From NCBI GenBank assembly GCA_020403265.1, contig JADBXZ010000051.1:1-64000 (forward strand): a DNA stretch of 64,000 nt, read 5' to 3'. How positions within the stretch are numbered: position 1 is the first letter of the stretch; every line of letters starts with the position of its first letter. Position numbers and translations under genes: made by a program. Below the pieces are notes generated by a model. The model worked only from the letters and a program-made list of their open reading frames with translations, had not been told where the DNA came from and did not search any database. Positions 1 through 10,623 of this stretch are shown in pieces. This DNA comes from Bacteroidota bacterium. Lineage in GTDB: Bacteria; Bacteroidota; Bacteroidia; B-17B0; Aurantibacillaceae.

Positions 1-64
1 TCTAATCGGTATAAACCACTGTAGCAAAAATAATTATTGGCATAATTATTTTTTCACATTGGTA
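1..64 (-). repeat. Partial copy (cut by window edge) of a MITE-like element; exact reverse complement of 29617-29680
   Basis: 64/64 nt match in inverse orientation (TCTAATCGGTATAAACC...TTTTTTCACATTGGTA); similarity stops at the TACC/GGTA terminus defined by the other copy. Confidence 0.85.
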
Positions 65-260
65 AACCCAAAAGGTGATTTTCTAAATCGGGCTTGCCTG
101 CCTTTAGTAGGCCTACCTGCAATAGGCAGTATAAACCCAAGTAATGCAGTTAGTTCGGCTCATGCTTCGCCTTCTAATGCATAAATTGGGTTTAAAAAAA
201 GAATTTAATCTAAGTGTTATGCTTCTCTTGTATTTTTATCTTAACTTTCAACTCAAATTC

Positions 261-2204
261 GTGATTAGACTAATAATATATAGTTTCATACTTATACTCT
301 CCTTTAAGTTGAATGCTCAAACTATTGATTCACTGAAAAATAGTTTGAAAAATCAAAATCATGATACAATTATCCTAAACACTTATTTAAAAATAGGACA
401 AGAATTTTACTATTCCGGAAATATTGATTCTGCTTTAAATAATTACAACATTGGATTAAAAAAATCAATCGCTTTAAATTTGCCCAAATACATATGCACC
501 TTTTACAGTGAATGTGGTTTAATGTACCGAGAAAAAGGTATTTACAATAAGGCCAACGAATTTCTTTTAAGTGCTCTTAAAGTTGCAGATGATCAAAATT
601 TTGAAATCAAAAAAGCAAGTTGTTATAATGGTATTGCAATCATATACTCTATTCAAAAAAACTACAACAAAGCATTTGAATTTTATAATAAAGCCATGGT
701 GATTTACCAAAAAAAAGGGAAATTGAGTGGGCAAGCCTCCATTAATAATAATTTAGGCTTAATTTATCTGGATCAAAAAAAATTTGATGAGGCCCTTGGT
801 TTATTTCATAGAGCCAAAGACTTAAACAAACAAAACAAAAACGACTATGGTTTGGCGGCCAATTTGGAGAATATAGGGATCATTCATGAAAACAAAAAAC
901 GAATGGACTCTGCGCAAACCTATTTAATAAAAGCTTATTCCATTTGGAAAAGTAGAAATGACACACATAGTCTTGCTATTAACATGAGTTATATTGGTAA
1001 TTTATTAATTAAACAACAAAAGTTTCAATATGCAATAGACACATTATTGAAAGCCTTGAATTTTGCGAAACGAATTCAGGTGAAAACATCCGAAAGAGAT
1101 TTGTCTTATTACCTATCTGGCGCATATGAAAAACTTGGCGACCTCAAAACTGCCTTAAATTATTACAAACAAGCAAAACAATTAGGAGATAGTATTTTAA
1201 ATGATGATAAGTTAAGAGAAATTACTGAAATGCAATTAAACTACGCCTTTAATAAAAGACAAATAGAAGATTCTTTAAAATATCAACTCGAAGTTGCAGG
1301 GAAAGAAAAAGAATTAATTGCGCAAAAGAAGAACACCGGAATCACTTTAGTTATCTTAGGTATTATTCTTATTCTTCTATTCTATGTTATTAAAGGATAC
1401 TTGGAAAAAAACAAAGCCAATACCTTGATTACGCAACAAAAAATACTAGTAGAGCAAAAGCAACTCGAAATTCTAGACTCAATTAACTACGCAAAAAAAA
1501 TACAAAATACCTTACTGGCAAATGCTGATTTTCTAAATCAAAATCTTAATTCATATTTTGTATATTACAATCCAAAAGATATTGTTTCAGGTGATTTTTA
1601 TTGGGCAACTAAAAGAGATAATAAGTTTTACATAGCAGCGTGTGATAGCACAGGGCATGGCGTGCCGGGCGCATTTATGAGTTTATTAAATATTGGCTTT
1701 TTATCCGAAGCAATTAATGAAAAAGGAATCGAAGAACCAAACTTAATTTTTGATTTTGTAAGAGAAAGCTTAACTAATAATTTGGGTAAAGATGGACAAA
1801 AAGATGGTTTTGATGGAATATTGATTTGTATGGATCAGAAGACAAAAACTATTACCTATGCCGCAGCTAATAATAAACCAATATTGATTATTAATGGTGT
1901 GCAACAAGAGCTACCTTCAGACCGTATGCCGGTTGGAGCCGGCGAACGCAAAGAGCCATTCAATCTTTACAGCATCGAAAAATCTAATGAGGCTGTTTTA
2001 TATCTTTACACAGATGGTTATGCTGATCAATTCGGTGGACCGAAAGGTAAAAAATTTAAATACAAACAACTTAACGAACTCTTATTAACTCATCACTCCA
2101 AATCAATGTTCGAGCAAAAAGAGATTCTTAAAACGACTTTTGACTCATGGAAAGGAAAATTGGAACAAGTGGATGATGTTTGTGTAATCGGAATAATAAT
2201 TTAA
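261..2204 (+). CDS. TPR-repeat, single-TM, coiled-coil protein with C-terminal SpoIIE/PP2C phosphatase domain
   Basis: GTG at 261 gives a clean signal peptide (VIRLIIYSFILILSFKLNAQ); TPR units; TM segment; SGDFYWA..DSTGHGVPGAFMS and YTDGYADQFGG motifs. ORF track start 144 lacks signal-peptide logic. Confidence 0.85.
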   Translation: MIRLIIYSFILILSFKLNAQTIDSLKNSLKNQNHDTIILNTYLKIGQEFYYSGNIDSALNNYNIGLKKSIALNLPKYICTFYSECGLMYREKGIYNKANEFLLSALKVADDQNFEIKKASCYNGIAIIYSIQKNYNKAFEFYNKAMVIYQKKGKLSGQASINNNLGLIYLDQKKFDEALGLFHRAKDLNKQNKNDYGLAANLENIGIIHENKKRMDSAQTYLIKAYSIWKSRNDTHSLAINMSYIGNLLIKQQKFQYAIDTLLKALNFAKRIQVKTSERDLSYYLSGAYEKLGDLKTALNYYKQAKQLGDSILNDDKLREITEMQLNYAFNKRQIEDSLKYQLEVAGKEKELIAQKKNTGITLVILGIILILLFYVIKGYLEKNKANTLITQQKILVEQKQLEILDSINYAKKIQNTLLANADFLNQNLNSYFVYYNPKDIVSGDFYWATKRDNKFYIAACDSTGHGVPGAFMSLLNIGFLSEAINEKGIEEPNLIFDFVRESLTNNLGKDGQKDGFDGILICMDQKTKTITYAAANNKPILIINGVQQELPSDRMPVGAGERKEPFNLYSIEKSNEAVLYLYTDGYADQFGGPKGKKFKYKQLNELLLTHHSKSMFEQKEILKTTFDSWKGKLEQVDDVCVIGIII

Positions 2205-2275
2205 TGTCAAAACTTGAACAAGGTTTTGATAAAGGGTCTTAATACGTAATTAAAGAGGAAAGTACTCTACAGAAA

Positions 2276-2632
2276 TTAAGTTTTTTCAATTAAATCCTTA
2301 ACCTCATTAAAGGCTTGTTTCAAGTTTTTCTTTTGTTCCTCCAAAACCTCTTTACTTTCAGCCTTACCTAAGGCGAGTTGTAGTTCCAGGTGCTCTAACT
2401 TACCTTTAATTTCGTCTTTTTTCCCTTTCGCTTGTTCAATTTTAGAATTTATTTTAGCTCTTAAATCGTTGTATTCGGTTCGCGATTCTTTTTTGAGCTC
2501 TTCAAAATAATCTGTTAGCTCTGCCTTGCCAAGAGCTGCCTGTACTTGTAATTCCTCAATTTTCTGCGTTGCTTTCTTTAAAAAGTCTGTGAACGCTTCT
2601 CCATAATGTGTCATATCTGATTTTTCAAGCAA
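2276..2632 (-). CDS. Small coiled-coil protein with internal duplication
   Basis: Charged helical composition; two related segments IEELQVQAALGKAELTDYFEELKKE / LEHLELQLALGKAESKEVLEEQKKN. Confidence 0.7.
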   Translation of the reverse strand: MLEKSDMTHYGEAFTDFLKKATQKIEELQVQAALGKAELTDYFEELKKESRTEYNDLRAKINSKIEQAKGKKDEIKGKLEHLELQLALGKAESKEVLEEQKKNLKQAFNEVKDLIEKT

Positions 2633-2713
2633 GTTAAGTCATCATTTTAATTTCACAACTAATAATCATCAGATTATCTTATGATTCTTATCAAACAGTT
2701 AACATCCGCAAAT

Positions 2714-3769
2714 CTATCGTCCGGAATAAACGGCTCCTCCAACACTATTTCTTCTTGCACCTGTAACGCTTTTTAAGGTGTTAGTTTGACCGTTTAATCT
2801 CAAATAACCTAAAAAGGCAAAAATTAAAGCTTCCTTAAAATCAATTATTAAACGATCCGGTACAATCAAACGGCATTGTGTTTTAGCTTGAATCAGTTCA
2901 ATCAAAAATTGATTATGCGTTCCGCCGCCGGTACATAGCACTTCCGGTATTTTATGTTTATTCAAATTAAGTGCAATTTGTTCGGCTAAATGATGGGTAA
3001 ATGTTGAAATTGCGTTTTTAACCTCTAGTTTATTCACTAATGGCTGAATCGACTTTTCAAAATCTTCTCTACCCAAACTTTTGGCGCCTTTTTTTGTATA
3101 ATAAGGTAATTGATTTAAGGTCGATAGTAAGTAAAGATCTAAACCATTTTCCCTTGCAATCAGGCCATTTTTATCGTAGGGCAAACTTAATTTTTGACAT
3201 AAATAGTTTAATGCGATATTAGCTATGGCAATATCATAGGCTATACGTTTACCATTTTTATTGAACGAAATATTGGCAATTCCTCCGATATTTAAGCAGG
3301 CAGCAAAATCGCCAAACAAAAGTTCGTCTCCAATCGGAACCAGCGGCGCACCTTGTCCCTTCAAAGCAACATCCAAACTTCTGAAATCACATATGGTTGT
3401 GAGGCCGGTATTAGCAGCAATTGTTGCACCACAGCCTATCTGTGTTGTGAATCCCTTAACCGGTTCGTGAAAAATGGTGTGACCATGACTGGCAATAAAA
3501 TGCGGGTGAACTTTTGTTTTTTTTATAAATTGATTACAAGACTTTGCTAAAAACTGACCATAGGTGACGTTAAATTCCAAAAAATCTCTTGCACTTAGCT
3601 GATGTGCAGATTTTAAAAATGATTCCACTTGATTTGAATAGGAAACAGTTTGAGCATCCAGTATCTGATAGTTTACTTTGCCCCTAATCATTCTAAACCT
3701 ACATAATGCTAGATCAAGCCCATCCAAAGAAGTACCACTCATTAAACCTAATCCTAAACTATCCTTCAT
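2714..3769 (-). CDS. anmK: Anhydro-N-acetylmuramic acid kinase
   Basis: MSGTSLDGLDLALCRF, GHTIFHEP, INIGGIANIS-like, CTGGGTHNQFL motifs. Confidence 0.93.
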   Translation of the reverse strand: MKDSLGLGLMSGTSLDGLDLALCRFRMIRGKVNYQILDAQTVSYSNQVESFLKSAHQLSARDFLEFNVTYGQFLAKSCNQFIKKTKVHPHFIASHGHTIFHEPVKGFTTQIGCGATIAANTGLTTICDFRSLDVALKGQGAPLVPIGDELLFGDFAACLNIGGIANISFNKNGKRIAYDIAIANIALNYLCQKLSLPYDKNGLIARENGLDLYLLSTLNQLPYYTKKGAKSLGREDFEKSIQPLVNKLEVKNAISTFTHHLAEQIALNLNKHKIPEVLCTGGGTHNQFLIELIQAKTQCRLIVPDRLIIDFKEALIFAFLGYLRLNGQTNTLKSVTGARRNSVGGAVYSGR

Positions 3770-3881
3770 TTTAATTGTTATTGAACATAAATTAGGGTTG
3801 AAAATAATTATAATTTTAATTGGATGGATGCCTCTACAAAGTTATATTTGCAACGCTTAATAAACCTTTAAAAACAGAAAT

Positions 3882-5021
3882 ATGCAGTTTGAACTAACCG
3901 AAGAGCATTTAATGATTCAAAAAGCAGCAAGAGATTTTGCTCAAAATGAATTAAAACCTGGCGTGATTGAACGGGATGAACACCAAAAATTCCCAACTGA
4001 ACAAGTTAAAAAAATGGCCGAATTGGGTTTCATGGGCATGATGGTAGATCCGAAATACGGTGGTGGTGGTATGGATGCAATTTCTTATGTTTTAGCAATG
4101 GAAGAAATAAGCAAAGTTGATGCGAGCTGTTCGGTAATTATGAGTGTTAACAATAGCTTGGTTTGTTGGGGACTTGAAATGTTCGGAACGGAAGAACAAA
4201 AACAAAAATATTTAGTACCCTTGGCTAAAGGAGAAAAAATTGGTGCATTTTGTTTGAGTGAGCCTGAAGCTGGTAGCGACGCTACTTCACAAAAAACAAC
4301 TGCGATTGATAAAGGCGACCATTACTTACTAAATGGTACTAAAAACTGGATTACAAATGGTAACAGTGCAAGCATTTATTTAGTAATTGCTCAAACAAAT
4401 GTTGAAGCCGGACATAAAGGTATTAATGCCTTAATCGTAGAAAAAGGAATGCCTGGGTTTGAAGTTGGTCCTAAAGAAAATAAAATGGGTATTAGAGCCA
4501 GTGATACACATAGCCTTATGTTTAATGATGTTAAAGTTCCTAAAGCTAACCGCATTGGTGAAGATGGTTTCGGTTTCAAATTTGCAATGAAAACATTAAG
4601 TGGTGGCAGAATTGGTATCGCATCTCAGGCATTAGGAATTGCAAGTGGTGCGTATGAATTAGCCTTACAATACAGTAAAGAACGTAAAGCTTTTGGCAAG
4701 GAAATCAGCAAGCATCAAGCAATTCAATTTAAGTTAGCTGATATGGCAACAAGAATTGAAGCATCCAGGCTTTTAATTTATAGAAGTGCTTGGTTAAAAG
4801 ACAATCATTTACCTATGGACAAAGAAAGTGCCATGGCTAAAGTTTTTGCAAGTGAAACTGCTATGTGGGTAACAACAGAAGCCGTTCAGGTACATGGTGG
4901 TTACGGTTATGTAAAAGAATACCATGTTGAACGTTTAATGCGTGATGCTAAAATCACTCAGATTTACGAAGGCACAAGTGAAGTACAGAGAATTGTAATA
5001 TCGAGACAAGTATTAGCCTAA
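3882..5021 (+). CDS. Acyl-CoA dehydrogenase (short-chain type)
   Basis: CLSEPEAGSDA, KNWITNG, ERKAFGKEISKHQAIQFKLADMA, QVHGGYGYVKEYHVERLMRDAKITQIYEGTSEVQRIVISR. Confidence 0.95.
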   Translation: MQFELTEEHLMIQKAARDFAQNELKPGVIERDEHQKFPTEQVKKMAELGFMGMMVDPKYGGGGMDAISYVLAMEEISKVDASCSVIMSVNNSLVCWGLEMFGTEEQKQKYLVPLAKGEKIGAFCLSEPEAGSDATSQKTTAIDKGDHYLLNGTKNWITNGNSASIYLVIAQTNVEAGHKGINALIVEKGMPGFEVGPKENKMGIRASDTHSLMFNDVKVPKANRIGEDGFGFKFAMKTLSGGRIGIASQALGIASGAYELALQYSKERKAFGKEISKHQAIQFKLADMATRIEASRLLIYRSAWLKDNHLPMDKESAMAKVFASETAMWVTTEAVQVHGGYGYVKEYHVERLMRDAKITQIYEGTSEVQRIVISRQVLA

Positions 5022-5050
5022 ACAGCCTTTAATATAGCCCAATTATCTGT

Positions 5051-5085
5051 AAAAGAGAACAAAATATGTTCTCTTTTATTTTTTT
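5051..5085 (+). terminator. Rho-independent terminator after acyl-CoA dehydrogenase
   Basis: AAAAGAGAAC-aaaatat-GTTCTCTTTT then T-rich tract. Confidence 0.75.
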
Positions 5086-5123
5086 GGCATTATATTTGCA
5101 AAGAAACGTTAAATCAATCTACC

Positions 5124-8100
5124 ATGAAAAACACATTAATCATTTTTTTAATCATATTCGCTGGCTTCATAGCGAAGTCACAAAGTACTTGTTCAAGCGC
5201 TGCACCTTTTTGTGCAGGCGGAACTTCCGGCGTAACGTTTCCTGCAACTGTCAATGGACCTGCTGCCCCATCGGGGCCTGCCTATGGTTGCCTTGGCACA
5301 CAGCCTAACCCGGCTTGGTATTATTTACAAATTAGTTCGCCCGGTAATCTTGACCTTTACATTGCCGGTTCAGGCGGAGCTGACGTTGACTTTATTTGTT
5401 GGGGACCCTTCACGAGTTTATCTGCTGCCTGTGCAAATTTAACTACACCAAACATTGTAGATTGCAGTTACTCAAGTAGCCCAACTGAAACATGCAACAT
5501 CGTTGGTGCAACAGCCGGATCGTATTACATGGTATTAATTACCAACTTCGCTAACATTGCTCAAAACATTATTTTTAATCAAATTGGTGGAACCGGTTCA
5601 ACTAACTGTAGTATCCTAGCATCCAGTAGTACAATTTGTGCCGGTTCAACGGCTGTAATAACGGCGAGTAATAGCAGTAATTTAACGAGTCCTGTTTATT
5701 CTATTAACCCAGGAAGTGGAACCAGCACTAATCCAAGCTTCACCGTTTCTCCGGCTGTAACCACTACTTATGTTGTTTCAGTAACAGGTTTAAATACATT
5801 AGGAGCAACTGTAACACAAACAGCTACTGCAATTGTTACAGTGTTGCCAAGACCAACCGTGGCACCAACTCTAACACAAGCTACCTGCACCAATCCATTC
5901 AATGCTTTTAATTTAAATCTAAACTTTCTCCCTCCTACCCCCGTCCCAACCTATACTATAGCATGGAATCCAACGCCTGCAGGGATTTTAACTAACACGC
6001 AGTTCACCTCTAATAACGTACCTGCCGGCACCTATAACGCAACAATAACTGCTCAGGGCGGCTGTACCGCAACTACAAGTATTAATTTAATTAATGTTAC
6101 TCCTCCAACACTCACCGTAACAAATACAACAGGGTCTTTTTCTATTACATGCGCCTCACCAAGTGTTTGTATGACAGCACAAACCACGCCTGCTAATTGT
6201 AGTTATCTCTGGACCAACTCAGGCGCAACTTTTACATCCAATGCTCAAAGTATTTGTACTGCAACTGTTGGTACATACACAGTTTTGGTAACTCATCCGT
6301 CTAATACTTGTACTGCCACACAAACCCTTTCAATTGCAATGAACACAACAGCGCCTAATGGTACAGTAAGTCCAACATCCGTAACCATTAACTGTAGTTC
6401 AAATGCTCCAACATTTACAGCAACAGCTATAACTCCAACTACAAACATGCAAATACAATGGTTTACCTCTACAACTGTTGGTTTGGTGCCAGGCCCGGTA
6501 TACATAAATACCATTTCTATTCAAGCCCTTGGTCCCGGAACACACATAGCCACCTTCTCAAACACAGTAAATGGCTGTATACAAACTCGAACGGTTACTG
6601 TAGTAACCACAACAACCTTTCCAACATTTATTCCAACCAGCAATACTAACTTTACAGTAGGTTGCGCGCCAACACATACTACGACGCTTTGTTTCGGATC
6701 CCCATTTTCAGTAAATGGATCTGTTGATTTTTGTTTTTACCCCGGCCCTACCATGACCACCTCTGTACCTTCGGGCTCATTCAGTGGCGGACCCGGCGCA
6801 TCATGTTTAACGACAAGCATAACAGGTCAATGGAACCTTGTTTTACGAGATGTTGTTAGTGGTTGTCAAACCTCTTTACCTGTATTTATTATAGCTAACA
6901 CGGTTCAACCACATGTGAGTTACACTTTGCCTACCTTCACTTTAATGTGCAGAACACCTTCGTTTGAAGCGGTTGGCAGCAGCACCACCGCCAATACAAA
7001 CGTCGTATGGAACTATCCTGTTCCACCTCCAAATACAACTACAGGTTCTTCCATCACAATTGGAGGTATTGGCTTTGGCCCTTCAACTTGTAGTAATTGT
7101 GCGGGTTCTTATGGCACATATACGGTAGTTGTAACGAATACAGTTAATTCATGTCGCAGCACACAAACTGTTGGAATTGACCAAAACTTTTTATTGCCTC
7201 GCATGGTCACTAATTTATCTACTCCAAATTTCTTCTCTTGTAAAACAACAACTGTTGGCATAAATGTATCCTTGGTTTATGTTGGAACAAGCACTGCCAA
7301 TGCAATAGCAGCTACCAATACATTTGTAGTTCCAGTAGGCACTTCAAGTTTATATACCTTAGGTGGTCCAGGTGTTGTTGCAGTAGTTGTTCCTGATATC
7401 CTTGTACCAAACACTTCAACAATCATTACTCAAGGTAACTTCAATGGCTGTATCTCAAACTCTGTTGTTACAATTAACGGCGATTATACCAAGCCTGTTA
7501 TAGCCCCATCGCAAAACTTTACCTTAGATTGTGCGGTAAGTGCTTCTGTTGTTGGAGTGCCGGTGCGCGTAGCGCTTAGCAATTCATTATCAGCATGGTC
7601 GGTTTTATTCAAAGCATATCCACAAGGAACTTCATTCTCGCCATTAAGTTTCATAACACCTCCGGTTGGTGCCACATGCTCTCCAGGGGCAATCAGTCCA
7701 ACAGTGGCTGTTGACAAAGCAGGCACTTATGAGTTTGTTGTGACTAATGATGTAACCGGCTGTACAGAATTCTCAACTTTAAATGTTATTCCAGGATTAA
7801 TTAATGCCGGATTAAACGCCTCCAGTGATTTTGGTTATGCACCCCTAACTGTTAATTTTAATAATACCAGCGCTTCTACAGGCACATTGAATCCTACTTC
7901 AAACGTCATCTCATCATGGAGTTTTGGTAATGGAACCTTTTCAACCTCTATTTCTAATTCTGTTTCAACAAGTGCTACATTTTTAAATCCTGGTACATAT
8001 ACAGTTTTATTAGTAAGCTCTAAGGGTGAGTGTATTGATAGTACTTTAAAAGTTATAAGAGTTGATATACCATCTAAATTAGAAATTCCAAACATTTTTA

Positions 8101-8354
8101 CCCCTAATGATGACAAAGCGAACGATGTGTTTTTTGTAAAAGCTAGTAATCTAACCAATATTGAGGCAGTTATTTTTGATCGTTGGGGAACCAAAGTTTA
8201 TGATGTAGTTTCAACCACCGGAAATATTGCCTGGGATGGTAAAAACTTTTCAGGTGTTGAATGCCCTGCAGGAACTTATTTTTACATCATCAAAGCAGAG
8301 GGTAAAGACGGTTCAGTTTACGAGAAAAAAGGAACGGTATCCCTTGTCAGGTAA
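5124..8354 (+). CDS. Large secreted Ig/PKD-like repeat protein with T9SS type B (gliding-motility) C-terminal domain
   Basis: Signal peptide MKNTLIIFLIIFAGFIAKSQ; PKD-like segment near C-terminus; IPNIFTPNDDKANDVFFV...FDRWGTKVYD...WDGKNFSGVECPAGTYFYII ending. Confidence 0.85.
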   Translation: MKNTLIIFLIIFAGFIAKSQSTCSSAAPFCAGGTSGVTFPATVNGPAAPSGPAYGCLGTQPNPAWYYLQISSPGNLDLYIAGSGGADVDFICWGPFTSLSAACANLTTPNIVDCSYSSSPTETCNIVGATAGSYYMVLITNFANIAQNIIFNQIGGTGSTNCSILASSSTICAGSTAVITASNSSNLTSPVYSINPGSGTSTNPSFTVSPAVTTTYVVSVTGLNTLGATVTQTATAIVTVLPRPTVAPTLTQATCTNPFNAFNLNLNFLPPTPVPTYTIAWNPTPAGILTNTQFTSNNVPAGTYNATITAQGGCTATTSINLINVTPPTLTVTNTTGSFSITCASPSVCMTAQTTPANCSYLWTNSGATFTSNAQSICTATVGTYTVLVTHPSNTCTATQTLSIAMNTTAPNGTVSPTSVTINCSSNAPTFTATAITPTTNMQIQWFTSTTVGLVPGPVYINTISIQALGPGTHIATFSNTVNGCIQTRTVTVVTTTTFPTFIPTSNTNFTVGCAPTHTTTLCFGSPFSVNGSVDFCFYPGPTMTTSVPSGSFSGGPGASCLTTSITGQWNLVLRDVVSGCQTSLPVFIIANTVQPHVSYTLPTFTLMCRTPSFEAVGSSTTANTNVVWNYPVPPPNTTTGSSITIGGIGFGPSTCSNCAGSYGTYTVVVTNTVNSCRSTQTVGIDQNFLLPRMVTNLSTPNFFSCKTTTVGINVSLVYVGTSTANAIAATNTFVVPVGTSSLYTLGGPGVVAVVVPDILVPNTSTIITQGNFNGCISNSVVTINGDYTKPVIAPSQNFTLDCAVSASVVGVPVRVALSNSLSAWSVLFKAYPQGTSFSPLSFITPPVGATCSPGAISPTVAVDKAGTYEFVVTNDVTGCTEFSTLNVIPGLINAGLNASSDFGYAPLTVNFNNTSASTGTLNPTSNVISSWSFGNGTFSTSISNSVSTSATFLNPGTYTVLLVSSKGECIDSTLKVIRVDIPSKLEIPNIFTPNDDKANDVFFVKASNLTNIEAVIFDRWGTKVYDVVSTTGNIAWDGKNFSGVECPAGTYFYIIKAEGKDGSVYEKKGTVSLVR

Positions 8355-8377
8355 CACTTTCTAAAATATTATTTAAA

Positions 8378-8407
8378 GCCCAGTAAGTTAAATTATTGGG
8401 TTTTTTT
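8378..8407 (+). terminator. Rho-independent terminator
   Basis: GCCCAGTAA-gttaaa-TTATTGGG followed by T7. Confidence 0.6.
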
Positions 8408-8479
8408 ATTTATTAGTGGATATTTAAAATAAAATATTAAATTTGAGGCTACAATAATTAGAGTTAATAACTATTTCAT

Positions 8480-9673
8480 ATGAACATTCACGAATATCAA
8501 GGTAAAAGTATTTTAAAAAGTTTCGGTGTTTCAATTCAAGAAGGTATTGTTGCAGAAACAGCAGAACAAGCAGTAGAAGCAGCAAAAAAATTAAAAACAG
8601 ATTATAATAGCGATTGGGTTGTTGTTAAAGCCCAAATACATGCTGGTGGACGCGGTAAAGGTGGTGGCGTTAAGTTAGCGAAAAATTTAGATGAGGTGAG
8701 AGAAAAAGCCGGACAAATTATCGGTATGAATTTAATTACTCCTCAAACCAGTGCTGAAGGTAAAAAAGTGCACAAGGTATTAATTGCTCAAGATGTTTAT
8801 TACCCTGGTGCTAATCCAACCAAAGAGTTTTACATGAGTGTTTTACTTGATAGAGCTAAAGGAAGAAACACATTCGTTTACAGTACAGAAGGTGGTATGG
8901 ACATTGAACATGTTGCGGAAACCACACCTGAAAAAATTTGGAAAGAAGAGATTGATCCACGTGTTGGTTTGCAAGCATTCCAAGCTCGCAAAATAGCTTT
9001 TAATTTAGGATTAAGCGGCAATGCATTTAAAGAAATGTCAAAGTTTGTTACAGCATTGTACAAAGCATATGAAAGTATTGATGCTAGTTTGTTTGAAATT
9101 AATCCTGTTTTAAAAACAAGCGACGATAAAATTATTGCAGTTGACAGCAAAGTAACATTCGATGGAAATGGTTTATATCGTCATCCGCAATACGAAGCTA
9201 TGCGCGATATTTCAGAAGAAAATCCAATTGATGTTGAAGCGCGTGAAGCAGAATTAAACTATGTACAATTAGATGGGAATGTTGGTTGCATGGTTAACGG
9301 TGCCGGATTAGCAATGGCAACTATGGATATTATTAAATTAAGTGGTGGTGAGCCTGCCAATTTTTTGGATGTTGGAGGAACAGCAAACGCTGAGCGTGTT
9401 GAAAAAGCATTTAGAATTATTTTAAAAGACAAAAACGTTAAAGCTATTTTAGTAAATATTTTCGGCGGTATTGTTCGTTGCGACCGTGTTGCGCAAGGTG
9501 TTGTAGATGCCTACAAAAATATGGGTAATATCAACGTTCCTATTATCGTTCGTTTACAAGGAACTAATGCCGACATTGCAAAAAAATTAATCGATGATAG
9601 TGGTTTAAAAGTATATTCAGCAATTGAGTTTCATGAAGCCGCTTCACTCGTAAATAAATTAATCAACAGTTAA
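8480..9673 (+). CDS. sucC: Succinyl-CoA ligase (ADP-forming) subunit beta
   Basis: MNIHEYQGKSILKSFGV, QIHAGGRGKGGGVKLA, NFLDVGGTANAERVEKAFRII, NIFGGIVRCDRVAQGV. Confidence 0.97.
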   Translation: MNIHEYQGKSILKSFGVSIQEGIVAETAEQAVEAAKKLKTDYNSDWVVVKAQIHAGGRGKGGGVKLAKNLDEVREKAGQIIGMNLITPQTSAEGKKVHKVLIAQDVYYPGANPTKEFYMSVLLDRAKGRNTFVYSTEGGMDIEHVAETTPEKIWKEEIDPRVGLQAFQARKIAFNLGLSGNAFKEMSKFVTALYKAYESIDASLFEINPVLKTSDDKIIAVDSKVTFDGNGLYRHPQYEAMRDISEENPIDVEAREAELNYVQLDGNVGCMVNGAGLAMATMDIIKLSGGEPANFLDVGGTANAERVEKAFRIILKDKNVKAILVNIFGGIVRCDRVAQGVVDAYKNMGNINVPIIVRLQGTNADIAKKLIDDSGLKVYSAIEFHEAASLVNKLINS

Positions 9674-9688
9674 AAAATCAATAATAAA

Positions 9689-10582
9689 ATGAAAAAATCA
9701 ATTTTATTTTGCTTATCTATCGCTACTGCGGTTTCTTTTACATCTTGCGGAAACGATTCAGACAAAACGGATGAAACAGAAAACATCGATACTGCGAAAG
9801 TAGATGAAACAAAAGTTTCTCCTATTTCAGAAACATTCTTTCAAGTTCCTTCTCCCGGCGAAATGTTAACATTCATCAAAATGATTGGTAACACCAGTAA
9901 GGATACAAAAATGTTAAATCCTGCTTCAAACGCCAAAAATTATTCAGATGCAAAAGCTAAAGCTCTTAACTTTGGTATTTACAGTTGTGATTTAAGCTAC
10001 TGTAGTATCTTTGAAATTGGTGCTGAAGCATTAAAGTATTTCCCGGTTGTAAAAAACTTAGGCGACCAAATTGGTGTTTCCACTGCAATTAAACCCGAAA
10101 TCTTAAAAAGATTGCAAGAAAACTTAGGTAAGCCGGATTCGTTGGCTTTAATCACAGATGATATTTACTTCTCATCATTTGAAACCTTAGAGGACAGTAA
10201 ACAAGGACCAACTTTAGCATGTGTTGTTGCAGGTGGATGGATCGAGAGTATTTACATTGCTACTCAGCTTGCTCAATATAAAGCCAACAGTCCTATTATT
10301 GACCGTTTAGCCGACCAAAAATACACATTGGAAAACATTATTGAATTTTTCAAAAAACATGAATCTGACCCTAATGTAGCTGCCGTGAAAGCTGATTTTG
10401 AAGGCTTATTGGCTGAGTTCAACAAAATTGCGGAAAAAGAGGCAGAAGCTTCCAAGCAAACAGAAGCTTCAAAAACCAAAATATTAGCAGGTGGAAAACA
10501 GTTAAATATCACTGAAGAAAACTACAACGCCATTAAAGAAAAAATTAAATCAATTAGGAACGGCTATGCTCAAATAAAGTAA
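9689..10582 (+). CDS. Predicted lipoprotein of unknown function
   Basis: Lipobox-like signal peptide MKKSILFCLSIATAVSFTSCGND. Confidence 0.75.
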   Translation: MKKSILFCLSIATAVSFTSCGNDSDKTDETENIDTAKVDETKVSPISETFFQVPSPGEMLTFIKMIGNTSKDTKMLNPASNAKNYSDAKAKALNFGIYSCDLSYCSIFEIGAEALKYFPVVKNLGDQIGVSTAIKPEILKRLQENLGKPDSLALITDDIYFSSFETLEDSKQGPTLACVVAGGWIESIYIATQLAQYKANSPIIDRLADQKYTLENIIEFFKKHESDPNVAAVKADFEGLLAEFNKIAEKEAEASKQTEASKTKILAGGKQLNITEENYNAIKEKIKSIRNGYAQIK

Positions 10583-10623
10583 GCGTTTTAAAATTCTAAC
10601 ATTAAAAATTAAATATGAATCCT

